From: Lophius americanus
Taxonomy: Eukaryota; Chordata; Actinopteri; Lophiiformes; Lophiidae
Assembly: GCA_037951165.1 (NCBI GenBank)
Contig: JBBDHG010000014.1
Span: forward strand, 1,945,501-2,009,500
DNA length: 64,000 nt
Direction of reading: 5' to 3'
The stretch's first letter is position 1, and each line of letters opens with the position of its first letter. Below are positions 47,556 to 60,640 of this stretch, in pieces. A model generated the notes under the pieces. It was not told the DNA's origin. It was given only the letters and a program-made list of their open reading frames with translations, and ran no database searches. The position numbers were made by a program, and so were the translations under genes.

Positions 47556-49329
47556 CTGAAACTTTCAGAGTCAGATCAACAAATATAGCAACCCAATAGA
47601 GTAGCTTAAATTCATTATTTAAATAACAGCTTGCAAACTAACTACTGGTTTTGTTTCATATTTCATATTAGAATTCTCTAAACACACATAGATAAGGTAC
47701 ATATTTGGCCAAAGAAGAATGTTACTTCTGTATCGGCTCAGAGAAAGAACGCATTTGATCTGCACCTTTGTGTTTTCTTAATTTGCCATCACAATTCGAG
47801 AATTAATACAGTGTGAGACTGTATTTTTCGAAGAAAAAAAGTCTAGAAATTAGAAAGAAATGTTAAATGTGGTATTTTCTGTTAGAAATAAAGTTTGTCA
47901 TAACTGCTCTAATATTGTTTGTTTTCAATATTTTCAGTTGTGTACAAAAAGAAACGATTATAAACAGCAAAGATGAAGTTTTAGGTTTATTTTTAGAATT
48001 CAGTAATGAATCGATTGTCCCGGGGTGGCTTGCATATAGAATCTTCCATTCTTGCAGTCGGAGCAGAACATAGAAAAACAGACTACTGCAGTAAACTGGA
48101 CCCTCTGATTTTGTGTCTGCGTAGAAGAAGAGCAACAGCAGAACCAGCATAAACCAGTGGGCGTAGCACGCCCCCTACAGTGAGGCAGGAGTACTGCTGC
48201 CTCACCTCTCGCTTTTTCATCACTGTTTTATGTCGGATCCTCGTGATTAAATATGATGTACACATACGTGAAATACATTCTCTTTTCTACGGAAAGTGAG
48301 GACATATAATAAAAGTGTCTACAAACATTACATTGGTGCAAACAGTGAGAAAGTAAAAGGCAGTTTATGAGTTTGTGAGGGACACAATCTGAGATGAGTC
48401 TCAGCTAATAGTTGCCTCACCTTGCCGTCTCCCCTCTATTACAACAGGAAATATGCAAATTCAGCCGTTTGATTATAAGAAATGATTGGAATCATACAGA
48501 AATTACATTTATAGCACATATCAGTAGACACATATTAATATGTATTTTATTTGATCATTATTTGTTTATTAGATATCATGTTGACAGGTGAGGCTATGAC
48601 TCAGACATTCCTGCTGCATGCTCGTCCAGCTGCCCCCATCCCAGTCCTGAAATGGACTGCATGCTCTGACAGCTGTCAAAGTGAAGGAAATATTTAATAT
48701 TACTTTTCGCTCTCATCTCCTATTGCTATATCAGGACAAATCCCGGATTTTTTTTTACGGCTACAGTCAATTCATTTTTAAATTATGCAAACAGTTACAG
48801 GAATGACATAAAGTTGCAGCTTGATTAAATGAACACAGCACAAACAGCCGGCAGTAGGCACTAACCGGTGTACTAGTACTAATATAGTAATGATACATGG
48901 TGTAGTGACGTCTACCTGAACCTTTATCGGTGCTTTGCCATGATGAACTGACAGCTGCTGAACAGTTAATATCCGAAAATTTTAATGCTTCCAATTTGTC
49001 GAAAAACGATTATGCATTTCCTGGTAAAATCCTCTTTTGACCCTTCAAATCCACAAATGGGTTGCAGCTGTACTTCTGAAACTTAGAACATTATTATCCC
49101 CTCTGGAGGTAGGACAAATCCAATTCAGTCCGCCAACTCTCAATTTGAAATTTTTATTAGTTCACTTCAGTTCATTTATGATCCCAAATGGGAAAGTTGG
49201 CTGTCGGTCAGGAGCAGCAATCAAAACAACACCGTTACAGAAAGAGAACCCCCCTCTGTAAAATATCATCACTGCAGTACAACACATCTAACATTACACA
49301 TCTATGCCCTAACCTCGTCACTCCCTGCA

Positions 49330-49990
49330 GTTACACCAGTCAGCCATAACATTATAACCACTGACAGGTGTAGTGAGAATAAAGTTGATTAACTCGTTAC
49401 CATGGCACCTGACGGTGAGTGGGATACATTAGGCCGCAAGTGAGCATTTTCTCCTCAAAGTGCTGCTGTAGTGAAATGCACACATTTACATAACTGGGAG
49501 TAGGGAAAGGTTTAGCAGGGACAGACTTTGACAAGCTCAATGTATTTACTGTTTTTTTTTAAACTATTTAGTTATCAGTCTTTTGTCCAAATTAGTTTTA
49601 CTTCTCTGCACCCTGGTCCCAAATGTGTTGCAGCCTGATGGCTTTGGACCACTACTAGTAACAATCTGCATGTATTTGGTGGTTTGCGGCTGGGGTAAGG
49701 TTTGGATGGTTAATTACAGCATAGGGGTCCATGTATGACACCACCTGGAGTGTTCATCTGACCAGGTCAGAACATGTTCTAAGCTGCAGGCCTCACCCTG
49801 TCCTTCAGGTCTGCAGTTGTAAGTGCTGACCAAAATGGTCCAAGGAGGGTCAAATGGTGGACATGCCAGGCTCATTGATCCGGGTGAGGAGCAGAGTAAA
49901 GCCTGTTTTATCTGATTCTGCAGAAGAGTTCATGAATAAGTTGATGGTGGTTCTGATATAAAGGTGTCAGAAAACCAAGTGGATCGCAGG
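49330..49990 (+). mobile_element. Tc1-like element with internal insertion
   Basis: The left terminus CAGCCATAACATTATAACCA plus CTGACAGGTG, then TTACCATGGCACCTGACGG and TTTGACAAGCTC, match the teleost Tc1-like family. The match breaks at about 49530 and resumes near 49796 with GTCTGCAGTTGTAAGTGCTG, AATGGTCCAAGG and GGTTCTGATATAAAGGTGTC. The catalytic half is absent. The 265-base interruption is the repeat shared with 37875. Confidence 0.75.
49530..49795 (+). repeat. Dispersed repeat pair, copy 2, inside the Tc1-like element
   Basis: Shares CTGCACCCTGGTCCCAAATG, TTTGGATGGTTAATTA and TCCATGTATGACA with 37875-38110. It interrupts the Tc1 transposase region. Confidence 0.5.
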
Positions 49991-50335
49991 TGTTAGACAG
50001 GTGGTTTTAATTCTAAGACTAAGACAAACAAATATTGTTTTGGAAAGTTTTTTTTGGAAAGTTTGAAAGTTGCAGAGCCAGTTTGTGTAAAAAAAACAAC
50101 CTTTTAGTCTATTGGTTGTCTTTCTGTTAAGCTTTATTAGACATTTGCATACGGGCTTCAACATTTGGATAAGTTGAACATCAGAACATCTGCACGAGAG
50201 AAGACGTGAAGGGGTCGGTGTCTCCCTGTCCAAACACAGAATTCTTAAGAACCACATAGGCCTTGTTCATAAATTATACCCTCATCTCTGAGAGGCCTGA
50301 ACAAAGATCGGTAACATATTAACCATGCATATATA

Positions 50336-50390
50336 GAGATATAATAATAATAATAATAATAATACATTTAATTTATTAATACACACAAAT
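50336..50390 (+). repeat. ATA microsatellite with ACATTTAATTTAT flank
   Basis: ATAATAATAATAATAATA followed by ATACATTTAATTTATT. Same start as the repeat at 10548. Confidence 0.8.
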
Positions 50391-51326
50391 ATACTTTTCA
50401 AATATGCGTAAAGATGAAATTTTCCATCAAAAAGTACAGACAGAGTTTTGTTGCCGTTGCATATCATTTGTGATACAGCCGTGCTGCTCCAGTGGTCTGC
50501 CTGAACTCTTGCGGGTTTTCTTCCATTCATGCTATTTTGTTGTTTTGTTTGTGGTGATGTATACAACTATTGTTGCATGTTTCTGAACCAAATGCCATGG
50601 CATTCCATCAAGAAGTTGCCGAGATATACGGAGGCCATGATGCCTGACCAACCCGTATTATATCCATAATACAACCCAAAGTCTTGATGCATTTGTCTGC
50701 AGATGTGAATTAACAAGATGATGCCATTTAATCAAGACTTTTAAAGACCCCTTTTTTATAGCATTACCCCCTCCTGGTTCAGAGCTGACTGAGAGACAGA
50801 GCCCTGTCCTAGTGGAGGAGTTGATAGATGAGCTTCAAACTGGTTTTAGCATTCACGCGGGCCCTCATGAGGAAGATATATCACCCATCAAGCAGCATAT
50901 TCCAGCTGCCATCAAGAGGAGGGTTGGGTGTGGAATATCAAGGAGTAAAATGGGGTCCTTTTAATAAATTCAGAAGAGGACAGACGAATATTTCTCTCCG
51001 GGCGTGTCCCCCTGCTATGATTGTCCAACCTCCTTGTCTCGCTCTGCCCGCCTGACCTGCCAGTCTGAAATATGGAGGCGGAACCACAGGCTATACAATC
51101 GTCCTTACTTTGCCAACTCTTTCTCCTTGACAGTCTATGGTCATTGTCTTCAACTTTTCATTCACCCCACACACAGCCTGCTGCCCTTTTCCATCCTCTT
51201 CAATTTAAGCTTCATTCAGTCTCCATAGACAGCTGCCTATAGTCCCCTTGTGGCCTTTTACTCCTCTCTGATAAACGGTGTATAACATCACTCAGATGTC
51301 CTTCTCCTTCCTCTGTGTCTCCACAG

Positions 51327-51401
51327 TTCTTCATCCTCCTCCTGCTCATCTTCTTCCTGGAGATTCTGTTCATCATGCTTTTCTTCATCTACCAAGATGA
51401 G
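51327..51401 (+). CDS. tspan4: Tetraspanin exon B (TM3), TSPAN4-like
   Basis: This 75-base exon encodes 25 residues in phase 0. It lies between the acceptor CTCCACAG and the donor GTAAGA. The peptide begins FFILLLLIFFLE and ends MLFFIYQDE. It is a single hydrophobic helix with the conserved mid-membrane glutamate of tetraspanin TM3 and a charged end that starts the large extracellular loop. Tetraspanin genes characteristically have a 75-base TM3 exon, and it joins in frame to exon A, 31.3 kb upstream. The next expected exon would encode the start of the large loop before the CCG motif. I do not find it in the remaining 12.6 kb, so it is probably beyond the window. I am sure of the family and fairly sure of the TSPAN4/TSPAN9 subgroup. 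Confidence 0.9.
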
Positions 51402-52974
51402 GTAAGACACCCTGATTGTTCTCATTTTGCTTTGTGTCGTGTGATCTTCTGAAGCTGGGTACGATGATGAGTGTCTGTGGAGAATCCATTGATATCTCAT
51501 GCAGACTTGTCGTGTAGCAGATTGAAGCTGGCGTGTAACTGGATGCATCTTTGGAGGAGGCAGCTTAGAAGTTCAGGGACGATTCTTGTTTGTTTGGGTG
51601 AAAAAAGGATGTAATAAAATAAAGGATTTATTCTGGTTGATCAACACCCTTAAATCTGGATTACAACCAAAGATAATCCAAACAGTCCTTCCCCTGTTTA
51701 TTATGTTAGTTTATGCATTTGCTTGATTTCACCTGTAAATATTCAAGTCAGGAAAGGAAAACAATGTGAATGAGCTGTACCTCTATTAAGAGGTGTATAA
51801 TCATTTCATACTTTCAGCTAATGCATTTCAAGGCTAATAGAAATAAGGGTTTTATGGATGCATAACAACAGCCGATTTTATTGTTAAACCATAATTAGTC
51901 ATGTTTAAGTAGGTACAGATATTCAAACACAAAATCAAAGCTTCATTTTGACAATGAGCATTAGTGTGGGACGGGAGCGCTGGATTACTAAAATGTCTAG
52001 TTTCGATGCTATGAGTGACTCAAAAGCTTGAAAATCTGCCAGTTGCATCCAAAAATGTGAGAGTTATTCTTCCAGAGAAGTGCAGCCATCCTCCTGTCCT
52101 GAAGGGACTGTTACAGCCTTTGTTAAGGGAAAGGGAGGCAGCAAAAAAAAACAGTTGTTGATGGTAAAATAAAGTTGTTCACTTACTCTCCAAGAAAGTG
52201 CTATAAGTGGATTAAATTATTTAAGAGGCAGTGTAACAAATGTAGGGTCAAGGGCAAATGAGTACTGTTTAAAACAACGAAAATAATAGAACCAACAAAG
52301 ACATGTAACCAACCTAACTCCGGCCTGAGAGCAAGGGACAATTAAATCAAAATGTAATCTTATCTAAGGATTAACCAAAACAACATTAAACAGCACAGCA
52401 AATAACAATATATGTGGGAACGATATTGTTTAACTAAAATCCAGTCCCAGTCCCCAGTAATACTCTAATACTGTATATTGTATACAAGAAGTATGACCGC
52501 ACTGGACATCTGGCTGGCAGTGCTCTTGATTCCTCTCCTTGGAGCTGCTTCAACTGGATCCGTGGTTTGGATTCGGTCCCATCACAAACAGGTGTCCATC
52601 GACCTCAACCAGGGGTGGACCAGCTGACGTCTCCAACAGTGGTAGACAGTCGCACAGAAGAGATTGCACAAACAGATTATCCTACAAAACCTAAACAAAT
52701 TCATGAAATTTACACTTTTGCACCGGCTGTGGTCGTTAGTTTCACATCTCCCTCTCTTTCCCTCTGTAAATTCTGTTTGTGCTAACGCAGAATTGGCTCT
52801 GCCTCAGGCAGGGTATGATTTGCTTATGGACATAATTGTTTAAAAGTGTGCTTAAATTCTGAACGAACAAAATAATCAGAAGTCCAATGAATAAACGCTT
52901 CAGTCAAATCACCAATTAAACTGAGTAATATGGCAAACACTGACAACAACAACATCAGTGACCAAAAGGAAATG

Positions 52975-53290
52975 ACATGTGTTCCTTATTAATAAGCTGT
53001 TAAACTACCTACATTTTTTTTAGCTCAATTGATTGACAGTCAAATGTCAAATCCTCATACGTTTCAATTAAATATGTGTTTTCTCACCGATGGACCAACA
53101 CATAATTATATTTAGCATAGCCTATATAAGATTCTAAAAGCTAAATTGACTCCATATTTTTCTCACGAGAGGGAGCTTCTTTTTTTTTCTTCCAAAAACA
53201 CAGTTTTCCAAACTACTCAAATTGGTGGATTGCCTGTACAATAATATGGATTGGGGACTTTTGGGGCAACAGCATAAGGCCTAGATTTCT
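52975..53290 (-). repeat. Modular dispersed repeat, copy 6 (reverse)
   Basis: On the minus strand: CCAAAAGTCCCCAATCC, ATTGTACAGGCAATCC, AAAACTGTGTTTTTGGAAG and a GAAGCTCCCTCT block. Decayed D-type words follow at 53080-53110. Confidence 0.55.
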
Positions 53291-54395
53291 GCTGAAGGTG
53301 AATTTGATCATTCGTCTGAGTTGCTTTAAAATATTTTTTCAATTCAACACAGGAGTCTAATATCCTAGATTTAGATGAGCAAAAGTATTCAGCTGCTTGT
53401 TATGTAATTTAGTTTTGCCTACAGTACAGTAGTGGGGTCATCCAGAGGTCTGTCATACAACCACTGCCTAGTGGAGTGGGCTTAAAGTTTAGAGCCCCAT
53501 CATAAATCACTAGCAGTGTCCTAACCCCCTGTGTTACATTATTCATGCGGTGGGATGGAGAACGTTATCCCTGAAGACCTAAACCGTGGCAGATGCTTTC
53601 ATAAACTTTGGTAAATAACAACCCATTTTGATAATTCTCCCACACTTTTGTCCAAATTATACTTTCAAATACGGACCTTTGACCCGTGGACAGTTTACAC
53701 TAGTTTTCATCTCATTTAATCAGGCATTATTAAATGATTGCCTAATGTTTTACACTTCCAACTCACTTTTTCATCGGTGGTATAACCCAAAGAGTGTTTC
53801 CGAAGCAGCACATTCTTCTCGGTATTTGGCCAATCAGCACTGCTCTGCTTAGCATTTAATGAATGTTGGCTTTGTTACGCCTCACCTTTTCTCTTAGGAT
53901 CTGTGTTCCCTAATGCTTAGTGCACCCATTATTCAGCCTCTGAATAATTCAGTTTTGTCTACCCAGGAGGCGATTAACAACAGAGCGCAGTAAAAAGTTA
54001 TTGATGGTTGAGATGTTCTGCAGAGCTGCGGCACCAAGAGAAATTGCTCACAGTTAAGAATGGGTGGCCATTGCCAGAACTCCCTTTGATATCTTTCACG
54101 AAAACTTGGGACTTGATTACTTTGTAAACATAAAAATCTAAATAAAACCTGTATATTGTAATACTTACAAAACAGGTTAATGTATTAAGTATTTTGAACC
54201 TTTGAAAATGTACTCAAGAACAATCAGTGTTCTTTTTTTTTTTTTTTTTGGTTTGAAATGGTCTACCTGTATGACAGAGGGAATAATTGTGTTATTGTAT
54301 TGTATGAGGAGGTCTGCAGTTACAGCGATGTATGTCAAAGTGGAGCACGATATGTATGAGAGCAATATGAAGGCAGAGGGGTAGGTGGGACCGAA

Positions 54396-54855
54396 GGGTC
54401 AAAGTGGGGGTTGGGCTGCATCAAGGATGAGCTCTGAGCCACTTCTTGTTTTTCATGGTGATGGGAAGGCTGAGGGATGAGGTCAGGCAGAAGGTTACAT
54501 AGACTATGATGTTCGCGGCTGAAATCAGAGTTGAAGATTGTCTTTGGGAGTGACGAGGATGGAGAGGATTAGAAACGAGCACAGCAGAGGGACAGCCCAG
54601 GTTAGACATTGGAGACAAAGTAAGGGATGACAAAGGAGGGATGGTTTGGACACTGGAAGAGGAGAGATGGTGGATCTATTGGTAGAAGGATGCTGGAGGT
54701 GGAGCTCCTAGGCAGGAGGAAGGGGGATGACCAAAGAGGAGGTTTCCGGATGTAGTGAAAGAGGACACGAAGTTGGTTGGTGTGATAGAGGATAATGTTG
54801 CGGGTAGGGTTAGATGGAAACATAATCCACTATGGTGACTCCTTAACAAAAAAGC
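54396..54855 (+). pseudogene. RTE-like LINE remnant, internally deleted
   Basis: 54400-54530 reads GLHQG-like, then ALSPFLFFMVMGRLRDEV, a stop, TMMFAAEI. This is the reverse-transcriptase B/C motif region, with AE where the catalytic DD of FADD is expected. The sequence then jumps to GTTGAAGATTGTCTTTGGGA and on to the C-terminal tail (GRRMLEVELLGRRKGDDQR, RRFPDVVKEDTKLVGVIED), ending near GTGACTCCTTAACAAAAAAG and an AAG-rich tail. The missing middle, the mutated catalytic pair and the stop show a dead copy. The clade assignment comes from the recognisable teleost RTE-type C-terminus. Confidence 0.8.
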
Positions 54856-55132
54856 TACAAGAAGAAGATGAAGAAAAATAAGATCCCCCTTTTTAAATCT
54901 AGCCACTGTAACTTTAGGAGTATGAGTTTAAGACATATCAAAATCTGAATATGAAAACAATATATTGTCAAAGTAAGTCATACAGGGAATTCAGCCCAGT
55001 ATCTTTCTACAAAAACAAGAAAAATCTAACAGGCATATAAAGAAACAAGATATCTAAGGTGGAGGGCGGGTATGTAGCAGGGGGATGCTTTGGACTAGCA
55101 AATGATGTCATATGTTTTATAAACATACAGAC

Positions 55133-55187
55133 GTACATATATGTGCACACACACACATACACACACACATATATATATATATATATG

Positions 55188-55263
<76 letters not shown>

Positions 55264-55266
55264 CAT
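55133..55266. repeat. (CA)n-(TA)n compound microsatellite
   Basis: A short CA tract changes to TA repeats, with TGTATGTA interruptions, for about 130 bases in total. Confidence 0.97.
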
Positions 55267-56345
55267 ACTAAGTGACAGTGCGGTTGTGCAAGAATGAAAA
55301 AAAGACAAAAAAAAAGAAAGGCACTCTGACTATTCATGCAGAGGGAAGAACATCCTGTGATTTGAGGGAAGTAACCATGAGAAGTGCATTTATGTAACAC
55401 ACCAATACTGAGAATCTGAAGATATTTCTGAAGTAATGACCTACAGTTAAGAACAATCAGTTTAGTCAACATAATGCGTTGGTTAAGGTTGTACAATGAA
55501 TGACACAAGATGCGTGTTTTCAAACTGTTAGCACATGTTTTACACGTCTATACCAATGTTGTGAGAGCATATAGAATTAGAAGAATTCAGCATCAGTACA
55601 AACAGCATACCGACAATAATGAAGCGTTGACATCCGGCACCATTGTTCAAAGAATAACAGATTTCTATCTGCAAATCTAATGTTACATTTTGTTCTGGCC
55701 ATGAAAGCAACTCTCACTGAAGGAACTGTAGTATTTATGCTCACGTCCTTATCATTCACCTCATTAGTTCAGGGCAGAAACACAGAAAAATTAAGAAATC
55801 ATTGAGCATAAAAGCGTCTGCGTTTAGAGTTATTTCTTATTGATCTCACAGAGGGAGAATGAAGTGAGAATCGTCTGAGTAAATACTTAACATTTGGGAA
55901 ATCCTTCAATGTTAGTGAAAATATACTCTATATATCTTATTATTAATGCATCACATGAAACACAGCGCCACTCTGACACGTGAAAGCCCTGCTTCTAGCT
56001 GGCTTTCAAAATAAAACTGTTCGTATCATTATCGGTGACACTGAGTCTCAGAATATTTGTTGCAGGCAAAACCCACCATGACAATCAGTTCTATAACATT
56101 AAGACAATAAACATACTATAAATAATTTACAATTTTGAAATGAGGGTTTAACAGTGGCTTGTTTATTCCGGGCTCTATACTTGAAGTAGTTGACACTTAT
56201 GCTCTGTTCACATTATTAATCAGATTGTTCAATTACATTTTTTGCTTGGGTCAGATTTGATTATTTCTATAATGGCAGTGACCCGGTTCTTATGCCTATA
56301 GTTATTTAACCTTAAACACAAAACATTCATATTTGTGAGAAAGCC

Positions 56346-56735
56346 CTTGGTATCGTGCCGCTCGATAGTGAAGTGTCCTTACAGCAAGCGAGTTCAAATC
56401 CATTTCTGGTCTTGTCGTCTCTCTGTGTTTGCACGGGTTCCTTCCGGGTACTCCTGCTTCTTCCCACAATCCAGAATTATGCAAAAAGAAGTGAAACATT
56501 AATCCATTTATTCGTTACCCGTAACCGCTTATCCTGTTCAGGGTTGCAGGGGCTGGAGCCTATCCAAGGTCACTTACTCTCATTGCTCTTAGGAGTGAGA
56601 GCAATGGTTGTCTGTTTCTATTTCACGCACTTGTTATTGTTGACTTGTCCAGGTTGTACCATGCCTCTCGCCCATGTCAGTTGGGATAGGCTCCAGCCCC
56701 TGTGACCCTGACCAGGATAAGTAGTTGTAGAAAAC
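56346..56735. mobile_element. V-SINE pieces with inverted tails
   Basis: 56346-56484 is a plus-strand head and centre (GTTTGCACGGGTTCCTTCCG, CTTCTTCCCACAATCCAGAA). 56501-56580 is a minus-strand tail (plus strand GTAACCGCTTATCCTGTTCA, GGGTTGCAGGGGCTGGAGCC). 56655-56735 is a plus-strand tail (GTTGGGATAGGCTCCAGCCC, GACCAGGATAAGTAGTTG). The two tails form an inverted repeat about 75 bases apart. A second V-SINE tail probably inserted into the first copy. Confidence 0.75.
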
Positions 56736-58090
56736 AGTAGCTGGATGGTATTCAAGAGTAAATGGGTGCGCTAGTACAGAATACATGCCTGTCAGAATGA
56801 CAAACGCAGTGTAACTCATTGTAAACAATTGGTTGTCCTTAGCTACCGGCGCTGGTTGATGACATCAGAGCTCAGCACATGCATGTAAAGCTAAATGAAT
56901 TTTGTTCTGACTGGTCAACTCCTGTTGCATGGCCATGAATCAGACAAATACACATATCGGTTGTAGGAAAACATATGAAAGTAACTCAAATCCAATCAAA
57001 AGACAAATCAGGTTTATTTTACATTAATGGGATGTAAGGGACATTAGCTTGGTAATGTGGACACTCTTCAAACAGGGCGTTGTGGAAGAACATAGTCCAG
57101 TGTTTCATTGATAAAATTCTCCATCTCTTGGCTTTGATCAAAATGAATACCTAATATCATTTACAATATGCAACCTTGACTGTTGAAGAAAAATTGGGTT
57201 AAAAACATTTTACCTAGAGAACAGAGAACCCACAGTTGTCATATAGACATGTGATTATCTAGTTCTGCAGCTCCTTCAGCATTTAATTGTGGAAGCAGTC
57301 CTGGAAGTGCAGTAGAAGCTGACCCTTCTGGCAGGCTTCCAGATGTAATAGGTTAAGCAGAGCGCGCATCAGTAGGTGCATGTTGATGAAGTCCATCCGT
57401 GGCTTCAGGGATGGTCGTGATCAGTAGTCCAGTCCAGTTTATTACATCTGCTTTGGAGCTGACAAAAAGCTCTGTGATGCTGCTGGAGGCGTTTTCAAGT
57501 AGACTTTCCATGCAGCTGAAACAGGAACTGTGTCACCTTGTTGGTTCCTGAGGAAGATGAAAGATCCATTTCTGTTTACTCCAGTGGAGCGTCCGTGGGT
57601 ATCAGCGTGAATAAAGATGAATCTGACTCAGCAGTGTAAATTCTAAACGGATGTATGTGTTTTTTTTTACTATCTATATTATATATTATATACAGTATTA
57701 TCGCCTCAAGTGAAAAAGAACCCGCCAAACATAAACAGAGTGATAAGTTTAGCATCACCAAAAATATTCACCCTTGGAGTTTGCATTATTATCTGTCTTC
57801 AGCGGTGTTTTTAATTAGTGGCTGTAGTCGCAGTATTAGGGTTGTAGAAAAAGAGTACACTGAAAGAAAAAAGATTCTGAATCATTGCATATGCTACATA
57901 TTTTAATCTGGATTATCTTAATAGTGCATAAGTGCATTATCTTTGTTAATTTGTATTAATTCCAATTCTTCCAGAATTGTTTATATCAACGTTTTTTTTG
58001 CTCAAAGTAAAAGTAATGAGAAAGAGATATTTACCATAGACTGTCCTGTCTGTGTATGTGCACACACATGTCACGACTCTGGCATTTTAA

Positions 58091-58175
58091 AATGGTGGTT
58101 AGCATTTCGTCTCACAGCAAGAAAGTTCTGGTTCCAGCCGTGACCTTTCAGTGTAGAGTTTGTTCGTCCGCCTCA
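58091..58175 (+). mobile_element. V-SINE head fragment
   Basis: GTGGTTAGCATTTCGTCTCA, CAGCAAGAAAGTTCTGGTTC and GTAGAGTTTGT match the tRNA-like head and the start of the central domain. The rest is missing. Confidence 0.6.
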
Positions 58176-60369
58176 TTTCTGCATTGCTTTCTGACATCCT
58201 CATATAAACTAAAAAATGTAATATAGCTGCATTGATGATCTAATATTATAAATTATGGTTTAAAATCATTCAAATTAGTAGCATATTAACATTATTTTAA
58301 ATAATTTATTTGAAAATCCAATGGAGAAAATATCCCAGGCTTCAAAGAAAATAATTTGTGTAACTCCTTAATAAAGTAACATTAAGTAAATTCAAAAATC
58401 CTTTTTTTTTTTCAATGTGGTGGTTGCTGGTAGAAAAAATATAATCTCTTCCTGTTCAATTCAAAAATGTTCCTGATTGAAGTTTAACTTTAATGACAAA
58501 GACGAGAGAGTCTAGAAAACAATTGACTTTGCTTTTGTGGATCCCACTCCTTCTTTCTTCAGGAACTCTTTTTATTTAAGTGAAACATTTAAAGACTAAC
58601 AAACGTCTTGAGTTTAGCAGGAAATTACTAGTTGTGGAAAAATTAGCATCTGAAGAAGGTATGGTTTGTCTGTTAAGCCAGGTGTACACTGTATGATAAA
58701 AGCCTGATCCAACCCTGATAATGAGCCTCAGGATTGTCAGGCCGACAGACAGGCATCAGCAGCGGCTGGACAACCGTCGGACGATCAGATGCTTTTCAGG
58801 TGTGTCGGAAATTTTGGCCGACTCAAATATTTGCAGAGTTGAAACAGCGTCTCGACTCGATCGGCTAACATCACCGCCTTCTTTTCCTACTGCGCAATAG
58901 AGAAGTGGCTATTGAGGGTCTGAGTTGCCATAGCGACACAGCATGTTGTGTGAATTATATATAATAAGTAATCACAAAGTATAAATTGCAGTTTGTAGCT
59001 GGTAGCAACTGAACAGATAAATTTCACAGCTGTCAGAGCGGTGCTAGCTATACAGTTAAACGTTTTTACAGTCATCTGTAGCAAGCTTACTTCCAAATCT
59101 CTCTGCAAAATAGACCTGCCGTATTGGTCACGGCGCTCTAGTCACCCACGAGCTTAGATACGCCGGCGCCTCTTTTAAAGAGTGGTACATAGCAGTGGCA
59201 ACTTGTCAATGATTAAGGTAGTCAGGCCCTTAAACGTATATTAATTATCTATCTCACTTGAAATGGGAGCATAATTTACCAAACAAACATTATGCTGTAT
59301 TGGAAAACACCTGAGGCTAGAAGCTGAGACCATAAACTATTCATTGAGGTAAGTGGTAGGTTGGGTCAATTTTCTCAGAAGCACACACACACACTCACAC
59401 AGATGGAATTAGAGCGGAGTGGAGTCTCTCATGCTAGGCAGCGTGCTTTAGGCACTTGTACTTTGGCTTCATTTTTCACACCTGTTAGCTCTTTCCACTC
59501 ATTACACTGTCTGTGGGTAGTACTTACGGTGGTATGGGAAATTCATTAAGAAAAAGATTAATTTAGTCTTCAAACACCCTGCAGGGATTTTAAAAGCTCT
59601 CCCTAAAAGCAATGTGGTCCCTCCATCGCGAAAAAAAGATTGAGTGACCGCTGGAATGAAGTCAAGCAAACAGTCAACATTGACTCTCAATAGGTTAAAG
59701 AAAAGCAGTACAAATTATTATTGGCTAAACTTACTCCTCCTCCTTTTCAAGTTACCCCTAAGGTGCAAATAAAGCAGTTATCCAACAATAATGTTAGGAG
59801 TCGGAGTCTCGTGTATAAAGTGCACCGAGGAAGTATTTCACCTCCTCCTGGTTTGATTTGTTTTAGTGTATCTAATGCTGAACTGTGTTGGATCGTCAAA
59901 CAAACATTCAAACATTAATATTGTTAAGTGTTTAAAATAGTCATTATTGTTATTTTAACTAACAAAATCTCAGTCTAATGGATTTGTATAAAACAAATAT
60001 TTGCCCTCTTAGGTTCTAAATCTAAAACTGCATTAATAACTGGTTTCGGCTGGACTACACACACCCAGTCCTACAAGCCCTGGCTGAGTTACATCATCAC
60101 CACTAAACGCCATTGTTAGATGCAGAAGTTGGCTTGTATAGCGCACCAGTAGCTATGTACACTATGCCAAAAAAATATGAAATCCAGAGGAGTGATTAAG
60201 AATCATCAGTCTGAGGAGGGTTACTAAGCCATTTTTTTCAGTCTCCACTGATCTTTGGATCATATTATCACATATTACCTACGGATTGACTTCTGACAAT
60301 AGTGAACCGTCATTGAAATGACCGGCCTTCCAAAGTTCTTCCTAGAGTAGGTTGAATGTTTATTTAGGG

Positions 60370-60640
60370 GGTCACAAAAGATCCAAAGAAAACATCCACT
60401 GTTTCATCAAAACACAGCATTCCAATAAAAGAATGTGTACTGTCAAACATGGAGGTGTCAGTGGAATGTCATGTGGATACTTTGCTGCTTCCAGACAACC
60501 TGCTATTATCATGGGAACCTTACATTCTACATTCTTACATTCTTACATTTTTACCGTGATCAAGTCCAAGTCATGAGCTGGACCACATTGAAATGCCGAG
60601 GTGTGGCCTGCTCTATCGCAGTTTCATGAGGACGAGTTGC
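60370..60640 (+). pseudogene. Tc1/mariner-like transposase relic
   Basis: 60436-60510 reads MCTVKHGGVSGMSCGYFAAS, the decayed TVKHGGGS-M-WGCF-A-G motif of Tc1 transposases, in which the tryptophan is lost. Later words CATTGAAATGCCGAGGTGTG and TTGCCCAAAATTCC follow the order of a Tc1 3' region. It is strongly decayed, with several stops. Confidence 0.6.

Noticed and set aside
48180..48205. 9-bp hairpin GTGAGGCAG/CTGCCTCAC
   Set aside because: Short, in an AT/GC-mixed repeat-like stretch; expected by chance in 64 kb.
55059..55523. ORFs of IYIY repeats across the TA tract, including a 142-residue minus-strand ORF
   Set aside because: Microsatellite translation, with an unrelated flanking tail.
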